Source: Propionibacteriaceae bacterium
Lineage (GTDB): Bacteria; Actinomycetota; Actinomycetes; Propionibacteriales; Propionibacteriaceae
DNA length: 64,000 bases
Direction: 5' to 3'
NCBI GenBank assembly: GCA_031267645.1
Contig: JAIRYW010000008.1
Location: 1-64,000, forward strand
Shown here: positions 33,261 through 41,256 of the stretch, in pieces
How positions within the stretch are numbered: the first letter of the stretch is position 1
How the letters are laid out: every line of letters begins with the position of its first letter
The notes under the pieces: model-generated
Database searches by the model: none
Told to the model about the DNA's origin: nothing
What the model saw: only the letters and a program-made list of their open reading frames with translations
Position numbers and translations under genes: made by a program

Positions 33261-34561
33261 TGAACCGACCACGGTTTAATGGATGGTTTGATCTCGCGAG
33301 AGGATCAGGTCATGTCATCGCCGAGGAGTATCCACGGGAGTTGAGGTAGCGGGCTTAAGGGCTTTTATCAGTGGCCGGGGAACAGGACGCCGCGGTGTAT
33401 TGGTCGATGTTGTGCGCCCAGGTCGGTTCCAGGGTGGACATCGGTCCTGGGACGCTACCGGGCTGGGGCCGGGCGTCACCAGCGACGACACCGCCCGGAT
33501 CAAGGCCTTGGAGCACGAGGTCGAAGAGTTGAAGCGGGCCAATGAGATTTTGTCAGTGGCTTCGAGTCTCTTCGCGCGATAGCTCGACCCGCGACTGCCG
33601 TGGTGATCGATTTCATCGACCGGAATATGGACGAGTTCGGAGTCGAGCCGGTCTGTTGTGCCCTGGCCGGGCACGGTTTGAAGATCGCCCCGCCCTGCCT
33701 GTTGGGCCACTGAGACCAGTCCGCCGGCCAAACGTGGCCTGAGGGACCAGTGGTCGAGGGAACGGATCAAGGCGGTCTGGGGAGACCGGTCGAGGGGCCA
33801 CAGGATCGCCGGCTACCACAAGACGGGGGTCTGTCTGCGCCGGGACCGGGGTCGACGTCGGAATCCGCATGCTCTGGCGCCTGATGCGGGAGATGGGTTT
33901 GAAGGGCGTGGCCTGGGGCGGCTCTGAGAACCGGTCACGACCCGGGCGGACCGGGCCGCCCGCCGTCCCGCCGGACCTGGTGAACCGGGACTTCACGGCC
34001 GAGCGGGGCGAATCGCACTATGGCTGGTCGACTCCACCTATGTGCCGACCTGGCGGGGCATGGGGTCCACCGGGGTTCGTGGGTGGACGCCTGCTCGCAT
34101 CGGATCGTCGGCTGGCGCACGACCGACCGGATGCCGGTCGACCTGCCCTTGGACATGGCGTTGTGGGCCAGGGCCGATCAGGGCTGGTCGGTGGCCGGCG
34201 TCACCCACCACTCGGGCTCCGGAAACCAATACACATCCATTTGCCACGGGAGGCGGTTGGAGGAGGTCGGGGCGTTGGCTTCAGTCGGCTCGGTGGGCGA
34301 CTCGTACGACAATGCCATGGCCGAGTCGGTGATCGGCTTGTATAAGACGGAGCGCGTCCGACTGGACGGGCCTTTCAAGACTGTAGGGCAGCTGGAACTG
34401 GCGACCTGCGACTGGGTCGACTATCACAACCGACGCCGGGTCCACTCCTCGATCCGATACGCCACCCCGATCGAACACGAGAACCAGCGCCATCACGACC
34501 AACAGCAAGGCCAGCCGGCCACGCGATAACCGACCCCACATAAAACCCCGTGGTCGATTCA
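33261..34561 (+). mobile_element. degenerate IS3-family element, copy 2, with target duplication
   Basis: A 1301-bp relative of the element at 30093. Ends are TGAACCGACCACGGTTT (left, from 33261) and the complement of TGAATCGACCACGGGGTTTT (right, ending 34561). The bases GAA directly flank both sides (33258-33260 and 34562-34564), a 3-bp target duplication as expected for IS3-type insertion. Its transposase is broken like that of copy 1, and the two copies have drifted apart. Confidence 0.85.
33480..34529 (+). pseudogene. IS3-family transposase, frameshifted (copy 2)
   Basis: OrfA ends with ALEHEVEELKRANEILSVASS near 33507-33570. OrfB fragments follow: VVIDFIDRNMDEFGVEP from about 33600, LMREMGLKGVAWGG near 33880, a first-Asp segment around 34020-34050, and an intact C-terminal piece (GDSYDNAMAESVIGLYKTE at about 34300-34350, then DWVDYHNRRRVHSSIRYA) ending at 34529. 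Several frameshifts lie between them. It shares the order and most motifs of copy 1. Confidence 0.85.
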
Positions 34562-34782
34562 GAATCGGCGCGACAGGCACGCGCCCCATCCACCTGTGCG
34601 CCCGGCTCGATCCCGACCTCGCCCCGGCGGTCCTCGCACCCATCGCCGAACGGCACTACGCGGAGGCACGCAACGCCGTCTACGAACTGTCCAGAGCCGA
34701 CCTTAACCCAGACCTGCACGCCTATATCAACGAACTCATCCGCGATCACGACCGCGGCGTCGGGACAAGGGCGTTTCCCTAA
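34562..34782 (+). pseudogene. C-terminal remnant of a gene cut by IS copy 2
   Basis: An open frame ends at a TAA (34780-34782) and encodes RLDPDLAPAVLAPIAERHY, ARNAVYELSRADLNPD and HAYINELIRDHDRGVG. It looks like genuine coding sequence for a helical protein C-terminus. Joining it to the sequence left of the IS (removing one GAA) keeps the frame open back to a stop at about 33237, so the element landed in an already truncated gene. The family was not recognised. Confidence 0.4.
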
Positions 34783-34912
34783 GTACTCGCGCTGATGCGC
34801 TGAACCTGGCATACGGGGCACGATTGCCGCAACCCATGGCACCCCATCTGTCCTGATGCGGCGTATGTGAGACGAGCGAAATGGCGGCACCGCGCCAGAA
34901 ATGGGTCCATCC

Positions 34913-37450
34913 CTAGCTGATTGCGACCGGGACGGAGACCATCTGGGCGACGGGTGTCCACAGGTCTACAGAAGTCTCCGGCGACTCGATGCTGACAACC
35001 AGCGAGTAGTCCACTCCGTTATCGCTTTGATCCAGCTTGGGACGGGTCTTCCACCATCCGGCGACGGGGTAGACAATGATGGCTCCCTTCTCGGACAACT
35101 CTCTCGCGGTCCCTTCCCAGATGTCGGTGTGGAGCGACCCCGGAGCCTGCTGTTGGTCGCTGCCGAAGAACCACCCTCGTTCAGTCTGCCGCGACGGCGG
35201 GGCCTTTCCGTCTTCTCGGGCTTGCCTGTTGATCCGCTTGCGGAAATTGACCAGCGTGTCCTCGGGGCGTTTCATGGCGAATCGGAGGCCGTGGGAGGGA
35301 TACACGTATCGCCCGCCCCATCCTCGGCTCGACGGGTTGGGCTCAACGAAGTAGGACAGTGTGACTCGCAGTCTTACCCTGGCCTCTTCTATCGCGGCCA
35401 GTTCGGCGATGGGCCACGGCAACCGGTGGAGGTTCATCTCGCGTGTCTTACCCTCGATCTTGTCGCCCTCGCGGGTGTACGGGCGAATTCGCGACTCGAC
35501 GACGAGTGTCAGCGCGTCGGCAGCGCTGCGGCAGGCGCGGACCACATCGGGGACGCCCATGCCGTATCGGCGCAAGATGGAGGCGCGCCCGGTCTTACCC
35601 GCCGGGAACCGCGTTCTCATCAAGTCGGTCCACTCGGCGGAATGGACGATGAGGGCACGTATGGTCTCGGGTCGCATTGCCGGGTACGCGGCCTGGATGT
35701 CACCAGCGATGGCGGCGACGTGGGCAGCGGCCGCAGAGGTGTCGCCGCTCACGGTGAAGTAGCCGGTGCCTGGAGCGGTCAACCGGGTCGTGAGGACGCC
35801 AAGGTTCTCGGGAGCGTCCACCGTCCGCCCATCAGGTGAGACAGCCCAGTTGCCGCCTTCAGCCACCACTTCTGGCTTGGAGGGCCACTTCTTGCGCTCG
35901 AAAACCACCGATGTCCGGCTCACGGGCGACAGCTCGCCTCTGGGAGCGATGGGTGAATATCCCAAGAAGCCGGGATTGGCCCGCGTCATGTCGTCCTTCG
36001 CGGTGAAGGCACCGACTGTGAGCGCGTTCCATGCTTGCGCGGGATCCTCCACCGGTTCCAGATCGCTTCGGTTCAGAGCGTCGTCTCCGGCGCGGATGTC
36101 ACGGATATTGCCCACTGAAAGAACGAGGAGGCGCGGATGGGTTGGCTCGTCGCGATCCAGGTAGGTGAGGCCGGGCTTGCTGTCGTCAATGGCGCGTCCG
36201 TAGGCAAGCGCATCGACGGTGGTCGACCATGAGGTCGGTTTCCCGGCCTCGACCGCTGACACTCGGCCCGGTGTAGGGATCGGGGTTTGCGCAGTCACAG
36301 CCATCATGAAGACTCGCGGTCGGGTCGGCGCTTGTATCTCCGGGCGGTCAACTGCCTTGGCCGTGACCACGCCCCACAGTTCTTGGTCGTTGCCGCCCGT
36401 GTCGGGGATGAACTTGACCGACTCCAACCGATGGGCCAGCCGCACCGTGTGGGATCCAGAGACCGCCTCGTGGATATCCCCATAGAGCGCAAGCCCAGCC
36501 ATCTCAGTGCCGTGCCGGTGGATAGGGACCTTTCTCCAAGTCGGGTCCACCACATGCACATCCGAAGAGTCGAGGGAAGCCGCCAGCAGCGGATGGGCCT
36601 GTTGAACCCCACGGTCCAGAATGCAAACTGCGGGGGCGTCATCGGCTGCGGGCGTCGTTCTGGCGGTCAGGTCGTCAACCCACTCTTTCTGTTCGAATGG
36701 GGTGAAGCCGAGCAAGTCGTTCGTGATGTCGTGTGGATGACGCAACTCAGCTATGTCGTCGCTGGAGGCGAACACTGCGGACATCGCCTCCGGCGTGGAT
36801 CGAACCAGGCCGACAGTCCGGTCGGTGAGACCGAGGAAATGGCTGCCGACGAGAAGGCCCTGATTGCGGGCAAGCGCGGTCACCCGCTGTATTGGGCCGT
36901 CGCCTTTCCTCAGCCAGACTTCCCACCAGGCATCAACCCCATCTCCGGGGAACTCTTCATCGGAGTCGGTCCACAACTCTCGGATCGTCGCCCGCCGAAT
37001 CGAACCGATGCCTTCGACCAGCTGCGCGTGTTTAGCTTTGTCTTTGTCGGGCAGAGCACTGGTGACATAGGCCTCCAGCCTATTAAAGAACCATTGTTTT
37101 CGCTCATCGGGGATGAAGACGTTGGCTATCTGCACCAACTCGCCGTTGACGATCTCCCACTTCACGCCCAACAACTCAGCAGGTTCATTCTTGGTGTTGG
37201 CTTCCAGACTCTCCAACGCGAGTTGGAGGCCGGGGAAGGAGACGAACGAGACGCAATGAGTGCCTTCATCGTCTTCTCCGGTGGGCTCGAATGCGGACTC
37301 AAGCTCGGTCTTAAGGCGTCGCCCGTGGGCGGCTCGATCACCGGCGAATGGCCCGTGCGGAGTCCCGCCGCCACCGCCGGCGAGCGTGAAACCCTCAGTC
37401 TCGGTAAAACGCTCGGGAACCCGAATGTGTGGCTTGTCGCGCTCCGTCAT
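34913..37450 (-). CDS. ietS: IetS-like S8 subtilisin-type protease
   Basis: An 845-residue cytosolic protein with no signal peptide. The N-terminal 260 residues are a non-catalytic domain. The S8 catalytic triad is readable: Asp279 in CILDRGVQQAHP, His313 in HRHGTEMAGL and Ser573 in SGDTSAAAAHVAAIAG, with Asn449 of SVGN in the oxyanion position. The C-terminal 240 residues are beta-rich. It starts 2 nt after a AAA ATPase gene. This ATPase + subtilase pair is the IetAS arrangement, known as a plasmid-incompatibility module and shown elsewhere to give antiviral defence. The pair sits beside tRNA-Phe in an accessory region, which fits a defence role. The phage target and trigger are unknown. Confidence 0.85.
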   Translation of the reverse strand: MTERDKPHIRVPERFTETEGFTLAGGGGGTPHGPFAGDRAAHGRRLKTELESAFEPTGEDDEGTHCVSFVSFPGLQLALESLEANTKNEPAELLGVKWEIVNGELVQIANVFIPDERKQWFFNRLEAYVTSALPDKDKAKHAQLVEGIGSIRRATIRELWTDSDEEFPGDGVDAWWEVWLRKGDGPIQRVTALARNQGLLVGSHFLGLTDRTVGLVRSTPEAMSAVFASSDDIAELRHPHDITNDLLGFTPFEQKEWVDDLTARTTPAADDAPAVCILDRGVQQAHPLLAASLDSSDVHVVDPTWRKVPIHRHGTEMAGLALYGDIHEAVSGSHTVRLAHRLESVKFIPDTGGNDQELWGVVTAKAVDRPEIQAPTRPRVFMMAVTAQTPIPTPGRVSAVEAGKPTSWSTTVDALAYGRAIDDSKPGLTYLDRDEPTHPRLLVLSVGNIRDIRAGDDALNRSDLEPVEDPAQAWNALTVGAFTAKDDMTRANPGFLGYSPIAPRGELSPVSRTSVVFERKKWPSKPEVVAEGGNWAVSPDGRTVDAPENLGVLTTRLTAPGTGYFTVSGDTSAAAAHVAAIAGDIQAAYPAMRPETIRALIVHSAEWTDLMRTRFPAGKTGRASILRRYGMGVPDVVRACRSAADALTLVVESRIRPYTREGDKIEGKTREMNLHRLPWPIAELAAIEEARVRLRVTLSYFVEPNPSSRGWGGRYVYPSHGLRFAMKRPEDTLVNFRKRINRQAREDGKAPPSRQTERGWFFGSDQQQAPGSLHTDIWEGTARELSEKGAIIVYPVAGWWKTRPKLDQSDNGVDYSLVVSIESPETSVDLWTPVAQMVSVPVAIS

Positions 37451-37452
37451 CG

Positions 37453-38451
37453 TCAGTCACCGCCTGAGCCCTCGCTCCGCTTGCGCGGACGCCCCTGGAG
37501 AGCGGCGACCAGCGAGTCCGTCACGATCCGGCTCTTCCTCGTCAGCACGGCGCGCTTGGCCGCGTTCTCTGCCGCCACGCAAATTTCCGCGTGGCTCAAG
37601 CCGACGGCGGCTTCCAGCACCCGTGGCCAACTGATACTGCTCAGGTTGAATCCGCTGAGCCGGTTCTGGACGACAGCCCTGGCCGCGTCCTCGTCTGGCA
37701 GCGGGAACCGGATCACCGAGTCGAATCGCCGGAACACAGCGGGGTCGAGGAGCCGGGGATGGTTCGTGGCCGCAAGGATGATGCTGTCCGAGGCGTCGGA
37801 CTCCAGGAACAGCAGGAACGAATTGAGCACCCGCCGTATCTCACCCACATCGTTGCTCATGCCACGGTCGCCAGCCAAAGCATCCACCTCATCGAAAAGA
37901 TAGACCCCCCTCGTCTCGGCGAGTTCATCGAACACGAGTCGCAGCTTAGCCGCCGTCTCGCCCATGAACTTGGTGATAAGCGCGTCGAACCGGATCACAA
38001 ACAGCGGCAAACCAAGCTCGCCCGCGATCATGTGCGCCGTGAAGGTCTTGCCCGTCCCAGGAGGACCGATGAGCAGGACGCGGCGGCTCGGGGTGAGCCC
38101 ATGGCGAGCCAGCATGTCTCGCTGGCGCTGTTCCAGCAACAGCGTCTCTATTGCGTCCCCGACCTCCGGGGCGAGCACCAGATCCGATAGCCGCGCATCA
38201 GGGTAGGAAACGCTCAGAAGAGACGCCACATCGCCGCGCGGCAGCACCAACGGGGTGACGGGAGCTACCCTCGGGGTAACGGGGCTCTGGACCCTCACCT
38301 GATCCACCAGATCGCGCAGTTCCTGCGCGAACTTCGCTCGTCCCGCACGTGCTTCCTTGGCAGCGACCTGCATGGCGACCGAGTAGAACTGAGAGTCATC
38401 CCCTTCGGAGTGGCTCTGAACCAGAGCAAACACTTGGTCGCTAGAGACCAT
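37453..38451 (-). CDS. ietA: IetA-like AAA+ ATPase
   Basis: A 332-residue AAA+ protein. Residues 1-90 are a helical N-terminal domain. Walker A is GPPGTGKT (129-136) and Walker B VYLFDEVDAL (183-192). Sensor 1 is ILAATNHP and the arginine-finger region is DPAVFRRFD, and the C-terminal lid is present. The ATG at 38451 has a strong GGAGGTGATT site 4-13 nt upstream. It is the first gene of the pair with the S8 protease, whose activity it probably controls or feeds. All ATPase motifs are intact. Confidence 0.85.
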   Translation of the reverse strand: MVSSDQVFALVQSHSEGDDSQFYSVAMQVAAKEARAGRAKFAQELRDLVDQVRVQSPVTPRVAPVTPLVLPRGDVASLLSVSYPDARLSDLVLAPEVGDAIETLLLEQRQRDMLARHGLTPSRRVLLIGPPGTGKTFTAHMIAGELGLPLFVIRFDALITKFMGETAAKLRLVFDELAETRGVYLFDEVDALAGDRGMSNDVGEIRRVLNSFLLFLESDASDSIILAATNHPRLLDPAVFRRFDSVIRFPLPDEDAARAVVQNRLSGFNLSSISWPRVLEAAVGLSHAEICVAAENAAKRAVLTRKSRIVTDSLVAALQGRPRKRSEGSGGD

Positions 38452-39190
38452 AAGGAATCACCTCCGTACTGAATCGTCACCCGACAGCCCGACGGTCGTC
38501 ATACTAGCCAGGCGGTCTGCCATTCTCTTCGGACCGCCGTACTGCGCGTCGCCTCCAGACGCGCGTCCATTCTTTCATGATCCGATGGCCCCGTCCGATA
38601 CTTCGCCCGTCGGAGGTCTCACATGCTAACTCGCAGTTCACACAGACGCCGATGGTGACGATGGTGGCGAACTCGCGATACCAGCACTCGGCGCGGGTGG
38701 CTTCACAGCCATCCTGTTGCCGAGCATGCCCAACACGTCGAGCGCTCGATTGCGTACCGCACGGATGAGGCGTGCCTTGGCGTTACGGACAACCGGCCTA
38801 TGCATGGGAGACTCGACTGCCTGCTGCACGGCGTCATCGACCAAATCGGGACAGCCCATAGCCCATCGGGCGCAACACGCCACGGGTGCCCTTCCACATC
38901 GGGGATCGGCGCAACTTGTACCACGCGGCTCAGTCGGGGAGCCCGGCTGTCATCGCCGACCACCGTCCCGCTCAGTTCCCGTAATGACTCCACCAAGGTA
39001 AAGGGGTCCGGGGGGCTTGGCTTCAGAAAATAAAGGAAACCCCAACCAAACCCGCCACCGCCGACGACGACCCGACCACAACCCCACACCAAAGACCCGG
39101 CCACAGCCCCACCGCACCACCGGACCCAAACCCAACCACAACAGGGGGGCCGGGGGCTTGGCCCCCGGGGAATAAGGAAAGGCCGAACCA
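38452..39190. other. intergenic region between ietA and the tRNA-Phe end
   Basis: This stretch holds the ietA promoter region and then mostly decayed sequence. On the minus strand, two coding-like pieces lie in different frames: one around 38900-39000 (LRELSGTVVGDDSRAPRL, VVQVAPIPDVEGHPWRVA) and one at 38680-38860 (GCPDLVDDAVQQAVESP, LIRAVRNRALDVLGML). Together they suggest a frameshifted gene running away from the tRNA. I did not recognise the family; an integrase remnant is possible from position only. From 39000 to 39180 the sequence becomes GC-skewed with repeated hairpin motifs. Confidence 0.4.
39150..39168. terminator. GC-rich hairpin with loop TTG
   Basis: CCGGGGGC (39150-39157) and GCCCCCGG (39161-39168) form a perfect 8-bp stem. 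On the minus strand it lies downstream of the tRNA cluster. A related sequence around 39012-39030 shares GGGGGCTTGGC and the following AATAAAGGAAA-like block, so this is a repeated element. Confidence 0.5.
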
Positions 39191-39209
39191 TGCTCGTCCG
39201 AGACGAGCA
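39191..39209 (-). terminator. hairpin after the tRNA cluster
   Basis: TGCTCGTC (39191-39198) pairs with GACGAGCA (39202-39209) around a 3-nt loop, 17 nt beyond the tRNA-Phe 3' end. It is the likely end of the tRNA transcript. Confidence 0.55.
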
Positions 39210-39225
39210 CAGTCCACCCTTCGGG

Positions 39226-39299
39226 TGGCCAGGGCCGGGGTCGAACCGGCGACCTCATCCTTTTCAGGGATGCGCTACTACCTACTGAGCTACCTGGCC
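39226..39299 (-). tRNA. tRNA-Phe (GAA)
   Basis: A 74-nt cloverleaf on the minus strand: acceptor GGCCAGG/CCTGGCC, anticodon stem CATCC/GGATG with loop CTGAAAA (anticodon GAA), T-arm GCCGG-TTCGACC-CCGGC, discriminator A, no encoded CCA. It is the last of three tRNAs and borders the accessory region on its 3' side. Confidence 0.97.
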
Positions 39300-39313
39300 C
39301 GAGTCAATCTCGG

Positions 39314-39387
39314 CGACCCCGACGGGACTTGAACCCGCGACCTTCGGCGTGACAGGCCGACGCGCTAACCAACTGCGCTACGGGGCC
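39314..39387 (-). tRNA. tRNA-Asp (GTC)
   Basis: A 74-nt cloverleaf: acceptor GGCCCCG/CGGGGTC with one G-T pair, anticodon loop CTGTCAC (GTC), T-arm GCGGG-TTCAAGT-CCCGT (wobble at the end), discriminator G. A perfect 8-bp hairpin (39384-39402) lies at its 5' edge. Confidence 0.96.
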
Positions 39388-39518
39388 CTAGGCTCTAGGG
39401 CCTGTGGCTGGCGAACCAGCCCGATGAACTATATCCCAGCGCGCGGCTGAGGGCCAGTTCCAAGACCGGGCCGGTGGGAGGGGCCGAAAGCCCGGCCCGA
39501 GCCCACTGACCCGCCTCG

Positions 39519-39591
39519 CATCCCCAACGGGATTCGAACCCGTGCTGCCGCCGTGAAAGGGCGGTGTCCTAGGCCCCTAGACGATGGGGAC
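39519..39591 (-). tRNA. tRNA-Glu (TTC)
   Basis: A 73-nt cloverleaf: acceptor GTCCCCA/TGGGGAT, anticodon stem CCGCC/GGCGG around CTTTCAC (anticodon TTC), T-arm ACGGG-TTCGAAT-CCCGT, discriminator G. It is first in the Glu-Asp-Phe order typical of actinobacteria. Confidence 0.97.
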
Positions 39592-39776
39592 ATGCGCCGG
39601 AAAGCGTCCGGCCAGTCTACGGCATCGGGCCGGCCCCGTCACGACGGCGATGCTGGGCCCAGTCGCCTCGCCGGTCCAACCGGAGTCCGGGGGCGGAGAC
39701 CGTCTGCGGCGACGGAAGACCCCGGGACGGGGAGACGGGACTGGGCCAGACGGAACGGGGTCGGGCGATGGAAGAC

Positions 39777-40883
39777 TCAGCGCGCCTTGGGACCGGCCAC
39801 GTAGGCGGCGTCCCAGCGTCGGATCTCGTCGAAGAAGCGGAGACGGACCGGTTCGGCCGACAGGGCGATGTCGTGCAGCCCGCCCTCGATCCGGACCAGG
39901 GTGACGTGCCAGCCCAGTTTGGAGGCGCGGGGCGCCACCAGATCGACGTCGAGCACGATGTCGGTGCGTTTGACGTCCTCGTCCTCGAATTGTTTGGGAT
40001 CCGAGCTGCGGGCGGACAGGGCCATCAGGATCGGCACGTCGATGTCGAGGCCCTCGCCGACCCGGTCTTGGGCCCGCACCACGGCGGCCAGCCAGCCGGG
40101 GCGGAGCGGGTTGCTGGACGGCTTCTTCAGGGCCAGGTCGAAGCTCCACTCGCCGCCGAAGGCTTGGTGCAGGGAGCGGATGTAGATGTCGGACTCGGCC
40201 TTGGGCATCTCCACGGTGGGGGCCTTGGAGGACAGTCCTTTGACGATGGGTGGCGTCAACAAGCGGGTCAGGAAGGAGCCTTGGAGGTCGATCCAGGGCG
40301 AGTTCAGGACCAGTCCGACTAGTTGGCCGGGCCGGGCGTCGGCCCACAGGGCGCTGGTCAGACCGCCGGTCGAATGTCCGCTCAGGACGACCTGAGCGTG
40401 AGTCTGTTTGATCAACTCGACGGCGGCGTCGATCTCGTCGAAGTAGGCCGTGATGGAGTCGGTGTAGCCGGGCAGCTCGCCCTCTTGCAGGCTACGGCCG
40501 TAACGGTGCAGGTCGATGGCGTAGAAGTCGTAGCCCAGGTCTTGCCAGACTCGCGCCAGATGGTCCTCGAAGAAGTACTCGTTCCAGCCGTGGATGTGCA
40601 GGACGGCGCGGTGGGACTGATCCGGACGGGCCCGGACCAGGGTGGCTTGGAGATGTCCCTCGCCCTCCTCCGGCAGATGGGGGCGGTGGGTCATGTGCCA
40701 GACCCTGGTCTCGTACCCCTCCAGGTAGACGTCGGGGGACCATTGGTCGTCCCAGCAGGGTGGTTGGGTCTCGGCGGCGGGCGGCTCGGGAGCTCCGACC
40801 TCCTCGCGGGAACCAGGCAGGACGGAACGCCACTTGCTGATTAGATCGACTGCCTTATGGGATAGGCCGCGGGTCGTCGTCAT
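39777..40883 (-). CDS. alpha/beta hydrolase, serine aminopeptidase/lysophospholipase-like
   Basis: A 368-residue hydrolase. The oxyanion segment is HIHGWNEYFFEDHL, the next strand is YDFYAIDLHRYGRS, the nucleophile elbow GHSTGGLTSAL holds the catalytic Ser, and the C-terminal part has IEGGLHDIALS with the likely catalytic His. This is the Hydrolase_4/PldB group acting on monoglycerides or lysophospholipids. No signal peptide is seen. Its ATG at 40883 lies within the last 29 bases of the DUF3073 gene, so the start could be slightly further downstream, but GGAGGCGGAAG just upstream supports it. Confidence 0.8.
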   Translation of the reverse strand: MTTTRGLSHKAVDLISKWRSVLPGSREEVGAPEPPAAETQPPCWDDQWSPDVYLEGYETRVWHMTHRPHLPEEGEGHLQATLVRARPDQSHRAVLHIHGWNEYFFEDHLARVWQDLGYDFYAIDLHRYGRSLQEGELPGYTDSITAYFDEIDAAVELIKQTHAQVVLSGHSTGGLTSALWADARPGQLVGLVLNSPWIDLQGSFLTRLLTPPIVKGLSSKAPTVEMPKAESDIYIRSLHQAFGGEWSFDLALKKPSSNPLRPGWLAAVVRAQDRVGEGLDIDVPILMALSARSSDPKQFEDEDVKRTDIVLDVDLVAPRASKLGWHVTLVRIEGGLHDIALSAEPVRLRFFDEIRRWDAAYVAGPKAR

Positions 40884-41097
40884 CTTCCGCCTCCAACTCG
40901 TCGGAGAGATCGCCAGCCTCGTCCACCTCTTCGCCCAGATAGGCCTCGGCCAGGTCGGCGTAAGCCGACGGGATGTCGTCTAGCTCGGAGGAACCACGCA
41001 GCTCAGCCTGCAAGGATGCGAAATCGGTTGAGACTGACCTGTACTTCAACTCACGAGCGACTCTAGTCTGCTTCGCTTTCGCTCGGCCGCGCCCCAT
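40855..41097 (-). CDS. DUF3073 family protein
   Basis: An 80-residue protein starting GRGRAKAKQTRVARELKYRS, the invariant N-terminus of DUF3073, with an acidic C-terminus (DELEAEDDDDP). This family is confined to actinobacteria and usually follows purM, as here. Function is unknown; the basic N-terminus suggests RNA or ribosome contact. The ATG at 41097 has GAGGGGG upstream. Confidence 0.85.
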   Translation of the reverse strand: MGRGRAKAKQTRVARELKYRSVSTDFASLQAELRGSSELDDIPSAYADLAEAYLGEEVDEAGDLSDELEAEDDDDPRPIP

Positions 41098-41256
41098 AGG
41101 GTCAGCCCCCTCGCTGCTCGTAGCCGGCGGTGGACCGCGGCGTTCAATGGATGAGATCTGTCGTGGCCCCAAGATTACCGGAGCCGGTCATATGCTCCAA
41201 AAGGCGCCACCGCCACGGACGGACCGGAGCCGACCGGCGGCGGAGGGCCGGGCGGG

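Noticed and set aside
21123-39299. A mobile island with defined attachment sites
   Set aside because: No direct repeat of the 3' ends of tRNA-Lys or tRNA-Phe and no intact integrase was found by eye, so exact boundaries are not claimed.
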